Below are positions 15,423 through 23,182 of a stretch of DNA of 28,741 nucleotides, one piece after another. This stretch comes from EX4484-2 sp964592095 (GTDB lineage: Archaea > Altiarchaeota > Altiarchaeia > IMC4 > QMZM01). The notes beneath the pieces are model-generated. The model saw nothing but the letters and a program-made list of their open reading frames with translations. It was not told the origin of the DNA and searched no databases. The stretch's first letter is position 1. Every line of letters begins with the position of its first letter. Position numbers and translations under genes: made by a program. The stretch lies in the NCBI GenBank assembly GCA_964592095.1, contig CAZQER010000011.1, positions 1-28,741 on the forward strand. The letters run 5' to 3'.

Positions 15423-15827
15423 ATGTACAACTATAATGTTATTCAAATAAAAACACGGAAGAGAATTGAATTTTTTGATATAACTCAGGATATAGAACGG
15501 ATTGTATCAAATTCCAACATCGGGGAGGGTATTGCAGTTATCTTTACAAAACATACCACAACGGGATTGGCAATAAATGAAAACGAGAGGGGATTGATCT
15601 CTGATATGGAAAAGATTTTGAAAATGCTTATACCTGAAGGAGATTATGAGCACAATAGAATAGATAACAATGCAGATTCTCATTTGCGTTCTCTTATTTT
15701 GGGTCAACATGTGACATTACCCGTAAATAATGGTAAACTTGAACTTGGAACATGGCAGAGGGTGTTCCTTGTGGAATTAGATGGACCAAGAAGTAGGAAT
15801 ATTGTTGTGAAGGTTATTGAAGGGTAA
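15423..15827 (+). CDS. YjbQ / UPF0047 family protein
   Basis: The family has been linked to a weak, secondary thiamine-phosphate synthase activity, but its physiological role is unsettled. The conserved core is complete: IAVIFTKHTTTGLAINENE, the DNNADSHLRSLILGQHVTLPV histidine region, and GTWQRVFLVELDGPR. The first in-frame ATG (15414) is 1 nt from the GAGGTG ribosome-binding site at 15407-15412, too close to use. The ATG at 15423 is 10 nt from it and gives the usual N-terminus (134 residues). It is third in the HIT-phosphoesterase-YjbQ-kinase operon. Confidence 0.9.
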   Translation: MYNYNVIQIKTRKRIEFFDITQDIERIVSNSNIGEGIAVIFTKHTTTGLAINENERGLISDMEKILKMLIPEGDYEHNRIDNNADSHLRSLILGQHVTLPVNNGKLELGTWQRVFLVELDGPRSRNIVVKVIEG

Positions 15828-15835
15828 CAAAGAGA

Positions 15836-16408
15836 ATGAAATTGGTTATTGGTCTTGTTGGGAGAATAGGTTCTGGGAAGACTGTTGTTGCTAATTATCT
15901 TAATGAAAAATACAATGCAGAATCAAAGAGATTTTCTCAAATTTTGATGGATATACTGGATAGGTTATATATGCCCAATAACAGAAACAATCTACAAAAA
16001 CTCGGTGCATTATTAAGGAGAGAATTCGGTGAGGATGTTATTGTAAATGCATTTGAGAGGGATTTAAAATCGATAAATGCTAAAACAATAGCAATTGATG
16101 GTATCAGATACAGAAATGAAGTAAAAATGCTCAGAAAGTTCAAAAGAAACATTTTAATTTTTATAGATGCTCCATCTAAACTTAGATATGAAAGGGTTAG
16201 AAAGAGGGGTGAAAAAGGAGAATCGGAGATTACATATGGGGAATTCATGAAAGCAGAAGAATGCGAAACGGAGAGATATATAGGTAAAATCAAAACAGAG
16301 GCAGAGTATATAATAGATAACTCTGGCACACTAAATGATTTATTTAAATCTGTTGATAAAATAATGAAAAATGAAAATATTCTGCCAATTCATAATCACA
16401 ATCCATAA
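15836..16408 (+). CDS. P-loop nucleotide kinase-like protein (AAA/dephospho-CoA-kinase-like)
   Basis: The protein has a Walker A motif GRIGSGKT (residues 9-16) and the overall pattern of P-loop nucleoside/nucleotide kinases: IAIDGIRYRNEVKML as the strand-2/Walker-B-like region, ILIFIDAPSKLRYERVRKRG as the lid region, and a final YIIDNSGTLNDL segment. Archaeal homologues are annotated as UPF0200 or dephospho-CoA-kinase-like, and the substrate is not known. Its 190 residues are normal. It begins 8 bp after yjbQ and ends 17 bp from the convergent MBL gene. The C-terminal NHNP tail is probably not conserved. Confidence 0.8.
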   Translation: MKLVIGLVGRIGSGKTVVANYLNEKYNAESKRFSQILMDILDRLYMPNNRNNLQKLGALLRREFGEDVIVNAFERDLKSINAKTIAIDGIRYRNEVKMLRKFKRNILIFIDAPSKLRYERVRKRGEKGESEITYGEFMKAEECETERYIGKIKTEAEYIIDNSGTLNDLFKSVDKIMKNENILPIHNHNP

Positions 16409-16425
16409 TCATTATCATTAATTTT

Positions 16426-17922
16426 TCAATTTCCAATCCTGTATTTTATACCTTTCTCAACAATATTAACATTTATATCTCTATCAATCTCATTAACTAT
16501 CTCTCTAAACATTTTGGGATGTTCTGTATGAATGGGATATATATTATCGGGATTTATCTCACCTATAACATAATAGAGTTCATCACGGTTTAGATGACCT
16601 GAAGCATGTATCTGATGATATGGGAAAAGCCCAAAGTGCTTAAGCCAGTTCTTCACCTTCTCCAGGTCCAATTCCATTTCAATGTCAAACGGCTCACAAA
16701 CACTTCTTATATATGTACTACCATCCTTGGGTCTTATATCTATCAACTCTTTCAGTTCAAAGAAATCACATCTGAATATAAACGATTCTTGCTCTTTTTT
16801 AATTTCATCCGCAGTTACTATGTTTGGGTGTTCTAAAAATTCACGTTCCCATTTGTCATAATCCTGATATTGAATTCTCCTTGGAAATCTATCATCTCCA
16901 AAAACACCCCATCCCTTTCTGGGAACATAAATTCTGATGTGTTCATCATCAATCCTTGGTGTAGAAATGCCCGATTTCTCAAAGAGATGAAGGAGATGTG
17001 CCTGCTTAAGATTTATAACAAGGGATCTGTTAGTATTCTTAGCAACCTCATAGAACGATATCATTCTATCGGTATCTCTTATTGGAAAGTTTACAACAAC
17101 AAGATTTTTTGTTCTCTCCACCCTCTCCATTACCCCTTCCTTTACATCATTCTCAGTAAGTCCATCTCCCGAATCTACCCTCGTACCCTCGGTTATTAAA
17201 GCAACTGGTTCTGTATCTGCAGCCTTCTTTATAAATTTTCTTGTTAGATTTCCTTTATATCCATGGAATCTAAAATCTCCAGTATAGACGACAGTTCCAT
17301 TTTCTGTGTGTAGTATATATGCTGTTGCCCCCTCAAGTGAATGGCTTACTGGTAGTGCATCTATCTTAGTGTCTCCAACGCCGAATGTTTTTTCATCAAT
17401 GAGTTCATATTTTCTCTCTACCTTTGTTTTTTCTCCCTGTAGGCGAGAATATTCGCCCTTTTTGTTTATATACATCTTAAATGATTCTCTAAGCCAGATT
17501 AATTCTGTTGTTCCAGTAGAACTCGTTTCATCAAGAGCCTGCATTATATCTTTAGATGCTTGAGTGCAATAGATTGGTATATCATCTCTGATATAATGTA
17601 TGTATGCAGAATGGTCCATATGTGCATGAGTTAAAAGTATTGCATCAAAATTCGGTTTTTCTTCTGGCTTACATCTACAATGCCTCATATAATCGCATCT
17701 ATAAAGACCCTTTAAATCTGGCAGTAAATCAAATTCAATCAAATCAAAGATGCCGTTGCACTTCCTTGGTTGCATGAACTCATCAAAGTATTTATTAGTT
17801 AAAGAAAAACTCATACCAAAATCAAGAAATATCTTTCTGTCTTGGTCCTCCAATAAAATTTTGTTACCGCCTATCTCATTAACTCCACCATAAAAGGTTA
17901 GACAGGACATTTTATACACCAT
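16426..17922 (-). CDS. Metallo-beta-lactamase-fold hydrolase, RNase J-like
   Basis: The N-terminal GGVNEIGGNKILLED segment and the zinc motif LLTHAHMDHSAYI (His99, His101, Asp103, His104) place it with RNase J/beta-CASP-type MBL proteins. Further ligands are in LPVSHSLEGATAYIL and VVYTGDFRFHG, and C-terminal motifs are HASGHLNRDEL and IYPIHTEHP. Unusual is a stretch before the zinc motif with Cys76, Cys82, Cys84 and His81 (RCDYMRHCRCKPEEK), which could bind an extra metal. It has 498 residues. It could be an exoribonuclease or a related nucleic-acid phosphodiesterase; I cannot decide from sequence. A box near 17943-17957 fits a leaderless start at 17922. Confidence 0.82.
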   Translation of the reverse strand: MVYKMSCLTFYGGVNEIGGNKILLEDQDRKIFLDFGMSFSLTNKYFDEFMQPRKCNGIFDLIEFDLLPDLKGLYRCDYMRHCRCKPEEKPNFDAILLTHAHMDHSAYIHYIRDDIPIYCTQASKDIMQALDETSSTGTTELIWLRESFKMYINKKGEYSRLQGEKTKVERKYELIDEKTFGVGDTKIDALPVSHSLEGATAYILHTENGTVVYTGDFRFHGYKGNLTRKFIKKAADTEPVALITEGTRVDSGDGLTENDVKEGVMERVERTKNLVVVNFPIRDTDRMISFYEVAKNTNRSLVINLKQAHLLHLFEKSGISTPRIDDEHIRIYVPRKGWGVFGDDRFPRRIQYQDYDKWEREFLEHPNIVTADEIKKEQESFIFRCDFFELKELIDIRPKDGSTYIRSVCEPFDIEMELDLEKVKNWLKHFGLFPYHQIHASGHLNRDELYYVIGEINPDNIYPIHTEHPKMFREIVNEIDRDINVNIVEKGIKYRIGN

Positions 17923-18083
17923 TATGTTATTATCCCATGGAGATTTATTAAGTTGGGCACATTTTTTGAGAAAAACAAGACTCAGATGGAACTCTCCTCT
18001 CGTGATAAGTTTTTCACTATATATACTTCACTTCCCATTATTTTAAAATTTCAAGGAATTCAAAACCTGATGAATGAGATATC
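17923..18083. promoter_or_regulatory. Divergent intergenic region upstream of the Thr-rich protein
   Basis: Of this 161-bp gap, the part near 17943-17957 serves the MBL gene on the minus strand. The plus-strand TATA-like element is tatatata-like sequence at about 18016-18025, leaving an unusually long leader of about 40 nt before the ATG at 18084. I see no RNA gene and no convincing operator. Confidence 0.3.
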
Positions 18084-18725
18084 ATGAAAAGAAAGAATAT
18101 TTTGATAATACTTATAATCATTTCATTGGCATTGGAGATTGTTGTTGGAACAGAAGTATACATAGATGCAGATAAGACCAATCTAACGCTTGGTGATGGA
18201 ATAAGATTTCATTTAAGGGTTATAAATAATGAGAGGATAGGGGGTGTGTTTTTAATTGAAAAGGAGATTGAACCAAAAAAATACAGATGGGTTAAAACAT
18301 TCCTTGAGTATTCTTCCTGTCCTGCATGTGGCGGCACACCACTTACTGGTAGTATAGATAAATATTTCTATTTTAAACCAGATGAGGGGGGAATATATAT
18401 CGCAGAGGCAAACTTTGGTGGTAGTAATGATAGGTTAAAATTTACTGTTTCTATCCCGACAACTACAACCTCAATGACCACTACAACAACATCTACAACC
18501 ATTACCACTACAACATCTACAACCATTACCACTACAACAATTACAACGCCTACGACATCTACAACTGCGACTACGCCGAAAAATGCAAATACCTCATCTA
18601 CTATCGTTTCTCCAAGAGTATATAACAGTAATACCCACACCAATACATATACCATCTTTTATATTCTAATTCTCATTATTATAGTGGCTTTTTTAGTGAT
18701 TATTTTATATAGAAGGCAAATATGA
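18084..18725 (+). CDS. Secreted, Thr-rich stalked surface protein with C-terminal membrane anchor
   Basis: The 213-residue protein has a signal peptide (about residues 1-22, KRKNILIILIIISLALEIV), then a compact beta-rich domain of about 105 residues (VYIDADKTNLTLGDGIRFHL to LKFTVSI) resembling Ig-like surface domains and containing one CPACGG pair. A stalk of about 45 residues made almost only of Thr, Ser and Ile follows, then a short linker and a C-terminal membrane helix (IFYILILIIIVAFLVIILY) with a basic tail. The stalk is a likely O-glycosylation region, as in archaeal S-layer proteins. I know no specific function. Its stop overlaps the PEP carboxykinase ATG (ATGA), so a surface protein and a central metabolic enzyme share a transcript. 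Confidence 0.75.
   Translation: MKRKNILIILIIISLALEIVVGTEVYIDADKTNLTLGDGIRFHLRVINNERIGGVFLIEKEIEPKKYRWVKTFLEYSSCPACGGTPLTGSIDKYFYFKPDEGGIYIAEANFGGSNDRLKFTVSIPTTTTSMTTTTTSTTITTTTSTTITTTTITTPTTSTTATTPKNANTSSTIVSPRVYNSNTHTNTYTIFYILILIIIVAFLVIILYRRQI
18486..18539 (+). repeat. 24-bp tandem repeat in the Thr-rich stalk
   Basis: Two exact 24-bp units (18486-18509 and 18510-18533), each beginning acaacatctacaacc, are followed by a partial third. They encode the repeating Thr/Ser/Ile stalk, and stalk length can be expected to vary between strains by slippage or recombination. Confidence 0.8.
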
Positions 18726-20566
18726 CTCTACTAAATGAAAGATTGGATGAAGAAAATTACAGGAAGATTATGGAGATAGATAATAAAAAACTTCATCAAT
18801 TTATTGCAGAGTACATAGACCTATGTAATCCGGATAGGATTTTTATACGCACCGATTCCGAGGAAGACGCTAAGTATATTAGAGAAGAGGCAATAAGAAC
18901 CGGGGAGGAAAGAAAACTTGCTATTGAGGGTCATACTGTACATTTTGATAACTATTATGACCAAGCAAGAGATAAAGAACATACAAAATTTCTAGTACCG
19001 GAGGGTATTGACCTGGGTCATTTTATAGATTCTATGGATAAGAATGAAGGTCTAAAAGAAATCAGGAGTCTTCTAAAAGATTCCATGAAGGGTCATACAA
19101 TGTATATTTTATTCTTTATTCTGGGTCCCAAAAATTCTGAATTTTCTATACCTGCTGTACAGATTACTGATTCAAGTTATGTAGCACACAGCGAAGATTT
19201 ACTGTACAGACCCGGATATGAGGAATTCAAAAAAATTGGAAATTCTGGGCGTTTCTTTAGATTTGTGCATAGTAGAGGTAAACTTGACCTCAGTAAGAGG
19301 AGAATATATATTGATACATATGACAATATCACATACTCCGTAAACACAGAATATGGAGGTAATACAATAGGTCTCAAAAAACTGGCACTGCGTCTGGCAA
19401 TAAATCTTGCCTCTAAGGAAGGGTGGTTGGCAGAACATATGTTTATAGTGGGTATTAATGGTCCAAACAGTAGAAAGACATATTTTACTGGTGCATTTCC
19501 ATCTGCATGTGGAAAGACATCTACATCAATGATGGATGGGGAAACAATAATAGGTGATGATATAGCATATCTAAGGAAAAAGAATGGAAGGGTTTATGCA
19601 GTCAATCCCGAAAGAGGTATATTTGGGATAATTCAAGATATAAATTCCAAAGAGGAACCGATACTCTGGGAAACGCTCCATAGACCTGGTGAGATTATAT
19701 TTTCTAATGTACTAATTACTGAGGATAATAAGGCATACTGGAATGGGAAAGATGGGGATATTCCAGAGAGGGGATTTAATCATTCTGGAGAGTGGTTTAG
19801 AGGAAAAAAAGACAAAGATGGTAAGGAAATACCACCGTCTCACAAGAATGCACGCTTTACCTTCAATATGGAACTTCTTAGGAACAGGGATGACAATGTT
19901 GATAATCCAAATGGTGTTGTTATTTATGGGATTATATATGGTGGTAGGGACTCCAATACTTCTGTTCCTGTTGAAGAATCATTCAATTGGGAACATGGGA
20001 TTATAACAATGGGTGCATCATTAGAGTCAGAAACAACGGCAGCCACCCTTGGTGAAGAGGGTATCCGAATATTTAATCCCATGTCAAATATTGATTTTAT
20101 TTCAATACCGATAGAGGAATACATAAAGAACAATCTAAATTTTGGTAGGGATCTAAAACATCCGCCGAATATATTCTCTGTAAATTACTTTCTGAGGGAT
20201 AAGAATGGAAACTTCCTTAATGATAAATTGGATAAAAGGATATGGTTGAAATGGATGGAACTTAGGTCTCATAGAGATGTTGAGGCAATAGAAACACCAA
20301 CAGGTAGAATACCAATCTATGATGATCTCAAAAGATTGTTTATGGATATATTAAATAAGAATTATTCGAAAGAGGATTATATAAAGCAATTTACAATAAG
20401 GGTTCCAGAAAACCTATCAAAGATAGAAAGGATTATGCATATATATGAAACAAAGATTTCTGATGCTCCTAAAATATTATTTAAAGTACTTGAAGAACAG
20501 AGAGAGAGATTAGAGGAAGCCAGGAAGACATATGGGGATTATATCTCACCAGATAAGTTGATATAA
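18722..20566 (+). CDS. pckG: Phosphoenolpyruvate carboxykinase (GTP)
   Basis: It interconverts oxaloacetate plus GTP with PEP, CO2 and GDP, linking the C4 pool to gluconeogenesis and to PEP for aromatic synthesis. The 614-residue protein has the GTP-type kinase-1a loop FPSACGKTS with the active-site Cys263 and Lys265, the kinase-2 motif IIGDDIAYL, NPERGIFGIIQD, and the guanine-binding and lid segment YGGRDSNTSVPVEESFNWEHG. RPGYEEF near residue 160 is an N-terminal lobe signature. The length is standard. It follows the Thr-rich protein with an ATGA overlap and precedes the shikimate-kinase paralogue by 28 bp. Confidence 0.95.
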   Translation: MTLLNERLDEENYRKIMEIDNKKLHQFIAEYIDLCNPDRIFIRTDSEEDAKYIREEAIRTGEERKLAIEGHTVHFDNYYDQARDKEHTKFLVPEGIDLGHFIDSMDKNEGLKEIRSLLKDSMKGHTMYILFFILGPKNSEFSIPAVQITDSSYVAHSEDLLYRPGYEEFKKIGNSGRFFRFVHSRGKLDLSKRRIYIDTYDNITYSVNTEYGGNTIGLKKLALRLAINLASKEGWLAEHMFIVGINGPNSRKTYFTGAFPSACGKTSTSMMDGETIIGDDIAYLRKKNGRVYAVNPERGIFGIIQDINSKEEPILWETLHRPGEIIFSNVLITEDNKAYWNGKDGDIPERGFNHSGEWFRGKKDKDGKEIPPSHKNARFTFNMELLRNRDDNVDNPNGVVIYGIIYGGRDSNTSVPVEESFNWEHGIITMGASLESETTAATLGEEGIRIFNPMSNIDFISIPIEEYIKNNLNFGRDLKHPPNIFSVNYFLRDKNGNFLNDKLDKRIWLKWMELRSHRDVEAIETPTGRIPIYDDLKRLFMDILNKNYSKEDYIKQFTIRVPENLSKIERIMHIYETKISDAPKILFKVLEEQRERLEEARKTYGDYISPDKLI

Positions 20567-20594
20567 TAGGATGTAATGGCTGATATATTATATA

Positions 20595-21503
20595 ATGATA
20601 TCTGAGGCGTTTTCATATTCTACTGTAGAAATAGCCAATTCGTTTGATGGAAAATCGGCGGTTTTTGCCATAGATCTCAGTGTTGATATCGCAGTTAAAC
20701 TTGTTAATGATAGAGAGATTATATTCTCTGATAAATCCTTCCATAAATTTAAGGATATTGTAAAAAAAACATTGGATTATTTTGGATACGGAGAAGGGTG
20801 TATTATTGATATAAAAACCAAAATTCCGGAAAATTCGGGTCTTGGATTTAAAGAGGCTGTTATTTCTGCAATAATCCTTGGCATTTCTGGGGCAATTTCA
20901 TCAAAAAACGGATCGATACTGGAGTTAAAGATTGATAAATACATGAAGGAACAAATTATGGAGGCGAGTGGTAAACTTGTGAACATCTTTGATCTGATTA
21001 GAAAAATTTCTGATGATGATGTCAGATTTGATAGACTTTTTGCAAGTTATTTTGGAGGTTTTATAGCTGCAGATAATATAAAAAAAGAGATATTAAGAAG
21101 GGGTGAGATGGAATCACTCTATGTATCACTGATTATTCCGAAAAGAATAAGAATGAATAAACATGAATTCAAACCAGAATTGTTATTTAAAAATGAGGCT
21201 GAGGTTATATTTACGGAGGCATTAAAGGGGAATCTATATACGGCAATGAAACTTAATGGGTTACTTTATGATAAGGAATTGATAAAAAAGGCGTTGAGTT
21301 TAGGTGCTATTACTGCTACTGTAAATAGAAACGGGGTTTTAATTGCCCTAAGCAGGGATAAAAAAACTGCAGAAAGAATTTCAGATAACCTTGTATTTAG
21401 GGTTGCCAACAAAAAGGCAATTGTAAAGAGAAAGCCGATGAGAGTCATACGGGTAAATGAATTCTTGAAGATTAAGGGCAAGGATAAATTTTATTGGATT
21501 TAA
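20595..21503 (+). CDS. Degenerate paralogue of archaeal shikimate kinase (predicted pseudokinase)
   Basis: The 302-residue protein aligns end to end with the aroK product at 682-1563: FSYSTVEIANSFDGKSAVFAIDL against the aroK N-terminus, IDIKTKIPENSGLGFKEAV against the phosphate loop, FDRLFASYFGGFIAADNIKK against FDDASASFLGG, and EALKGNLYTAMKLNGLLYD against the same helix. The SSSSA phosphate-binding run is replaced by GFKEA, the second Asp of the DD pair by Arg147 (Asp146 remains), and the C-terminal GTGPAFFG by NRNGVLIAL. ATP binding by the usual mode is therefore unlikely. The frame is fully open and the hydrophobic core is conserved, so it appears selected, not decaying. A regulatory or scaffolding role in the aromatic pathway is inference. 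It is downstream of pckG, and its last 32 bp overlap the convergent radical SAM gene. Confidence 0.75.
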   Translation: MISEAFSYSTVEIANSFDGKSAVFAIDLSVDIAVKLVNDREIIFSDKSFHKFKDIVKKTLDYFGYGEGCIIDIKTKIPENSGLGFKEAVISAIILGISGAISSKNGSILELKIDKYMKEQIMEASGKLVNIFDLIRKISDDDVRFDRLFASYFGGFIAADNIKKEILRRGEMESLYVSLIIPKRIRMNKHEFKPELLFKNEAEVIFTEALKGNLYTAMKLNGLLYDKELIKKALSLGAITATVNRNGVLIALSRDKKTAERISDNLVFRVANKKAIVKRKPMRVIRVNEFLKIKGKDKFYWI

Positions 21504-22545
21504 CTGAATTCAATGGTATTAATTCATCTATATCTAAACCTATCTTATATTTAGAACCCTGTTTTGTTCCTCTTATTGCAAGTGCCTTTTCTACCTCCGG
21601 ACCTACAAGAAATCTATGGGTGTTCCATTCGGGGGCGTTCTTCTTTTCCACACCGGCATCCTTAGAAATTCTCTGAATCAGGATATATGGATCAAGATGC
21701 TCAAGAAAGTCTGCTACAAGACCAATATATTCAATCCTGCTTAATGGTCTGTATTTGCCTATTTTATAGTATTCTGATAATTTCGTATTTTCCATTACCA
21801 ATAGAGGATATATCTTTATTGAATCCGCCTTAATGACTGAAATTATTTTTGCCGTCTCTATCATTTCAGATGGGGTTTCATAAGGCAGACCAAGAATGAT
21901 AAAAATGTTGATCAGAATACCTCTATCGTGTGCCTTTTTGATAACACTTAGAATCTCTGAAATGCCATGTTGCCTATTTGTTAACTCACATGTATGATAA
22001 TGAAAAGACTGTTGACCTATCTCCAACCAGATTTCATAACCCTCATTCACATATTCTGCCAACAAATCCAATACCTCATCCGGAAGGCAATCGGGTCTTG
22101 TTCCTATGGATAGACCAATTGTATCTGGGTGTTCCAAGAGGATATCATATATATCTCTCAATTCTGAAATTCTCTTGTATGTGTTTGTTCCAAATGCGGC
22201 ATAGACCAGAAATTTTTCTCCGGCACCGGTTTCCTTATGATATTCTATCTGCTCATATAGTTGTTTCCTTAAATCGCTGTTCATAACCCTTCTCAGACTC
22301 TCGTGGGAAAATTGTCTGGCAAATGAAGGACAATAAATGCAACCTCTGTTACTTAATCTTCCATCCCAATTTGGACATGTGAATCCTGTATTCACTGGAA
22401 CCTTAAACATCTTATAACCATGAGACCTTCTAAAATACTCCCCAAATTTTGCATAGAGGGCACCCTCAGAATACATTTTATCAATAACTGTATAATCGAT
22501 TCTCCTTTCTGTAATCCTCCCCTTTACACTGCTCTTTGCTTTCAT
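21472..22545 (-). CDS. Radical SAM protein, TIGR01212/YhcC family
   Basis: The cluster-binding region is the long-spaced form typical of this family, NTGFTCPNWDGRLSNRGCIYC, with Cys57, Cys69 and Cys72 (C-x11-C-x2-C), rather than the common CxxxCxxC. Supporting motifs are AAFGTNTYKRISELR, IGLSIGTRPDCLPDEVLDLLAEY, IWLEIGQQS and INIFIILGLPYETPSEMIETAK. The family is widespread in bacteria and archaea; proposed links to RNA modification are unproven. The 357-residue protein has an N-terminal extension of about 25 residues over bacterial forms. It lies 7 bp downstream of the GDT1-like gene in a two-gene operon. Confidence 0.88.
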   Translation of the reverse strand: MKAKSSVKGRITERRIDYTVIDKMYSEGALYAKFGEYFRRSHGYKMFKVPVNTGFTCPNWDGRLSNRGCIYCPSFARQFSHESLRRVMNSDLRKQLYEQIEYHKETGAGEKFLVYAAFGTNTYKRISELRDIYDILLEHPDTIGLSIGTRPDCLPDEVLDLLAEYVNEGYEIWLEIGQQSFHYHTCELTNRQHGISEILSVIKKAHDRGILINIFIILGLPYETPSEMIETAKIISVIKADSIKIYPLLVMENTKLSEYYKIGKYRPLSRIEYIGLVADFLEHLDPYILIQRISKDAGVEKKNAPEWNTHRFLVGPEVEKALAIRGTKQGSKYKIGLDIDELIPLNSVKSNKIYPCP

Positions 22546-22552
22546 GATATTT

Positions 22553-23137
22553 TCACATAAGGAATATTGGATTCATATACGAAAAAATGAAGGATACGCC
22601 AATTAGTATAAAAAGAATTCCAGCAATCTTTACCATTGTCTTCTCCTCTATTTTATCTGAAACAAATCTGCCCAGATAAATTGACATTACAGATACTAAA
22701 CACAATGCCACCATTACTCCGATTAGAACCATTAAACCATTGTATTTGGTTGCAAATAATCCTGAAACAATTTGTGTTTTATCTCCCCATTCTGACAAAA
22801 AAATTAGAACAAATCCTGAATAGAATGGGTTTTTAAAATTAAAATTCTTAATTTTACTTTCTTCTTTTTTACCTCTCAGAATAAGGATTCCGAAAATTAC
22901 GAAAACGATGCCGGATAATATATTTATTAAGTTTGTAGTTGCTAAATATTTAATCCATTCTCCAAGCAAAATTGCAATTCCATCAACTACTAAAAAAGCC
23001 AACATTATGCCAAATAATAAATCCAGATGATTTTGTTTTTTTGTTTTTGAAGATAAAAGTAAAACCGAGAGTTGAGTTTTATCGCCCAGTTCTGTTAGAC
23101 AAATCACAATTAAAGGAATTAATATATCCTCTAACAT
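22553..23137 (-). CDS. GDT1/TMEM165 (UPF0016) family cation transporter
   Basis: Members export manganese or exchange cations (Mn2+, Ca2+) for protons. The protein is the full two-repeat form: the signature E-x-G-D-K-T occurs twice, as TELGDKTQ (Glu16, Asp19, Lys20) and SEWGDKTQ (Glu116, Asp119, Lys120), each within a set of three membrane helices. The central loop (RGKKEESKIKNFNFK) is basic and cytoplasmic in type. Its 194 residues are normal. It is the first gene of an operon with the radical SAM protein and is divergent from hisC. No manganese riboswitch is visible in the 45-bp upstream gap. Confidence 0.9.
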   Translation of the reverse strand: MLEDILIPLIVICLTELGDKTQLSVLLLSSKTKKQNHLDLLFGIMLAFLVVDGIAILLGEWIKYLATTNLINILSGIVFVIFGILILRGKKEESKIKNFNFKNPFYSGFVLIFLSEWGDKTQIVSGLFATKYNGLMVLIGVMVALCLVSVMSIYLGRFVSDKIEEKTMVKIAGILFILIGVSFIFSYMNPIFLM

Positions 23138-23182
23138 ATAGTTACTTATTCTTTTATTTTTATATTTGAGTATAAAATTAAA
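23138..23182. promoter_or_regulatory. Divergent promoter, GDT1-like gene / hisC
   Basis: A 45-bp AT-rich gap separates the two ATGs. A TATA-like element (tttttatattt, about 23157-23167) lies about 22-25 bp before the hisC ATG. The same block read on the minus strand (aaaataaaag) is positioned for the ATG at 23137. Both transcripts are probably leaderless. Confidence 0.4.

Noticed and set aside
17924..18046. 40-codon plus-strand frame in the gap before the Thr-rich protein
   Set aside because: It starts inside the minus-strand promoter region, spans the TATA-like element of the downstream gene, and has no supporting start signals.
18486..18539. CRISPR-like array
   Set aside because: The units are contiguous without spacers and encode the Thr-rich stalk in frame.
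18368..18655. 95-codon minus-strand frame rich in Val
   Set aside because: It is the antisense reading of the Thr-rich repeat (ACN/GTN), with no promoter or ribosome-binding site.
20576..20605. 9-codon frame overlapping the start of the AroK paralogue
   Set aside because: Too short to judge, and out of frame; unlike the pelota leader, its stop does not meet the downstream start codon.
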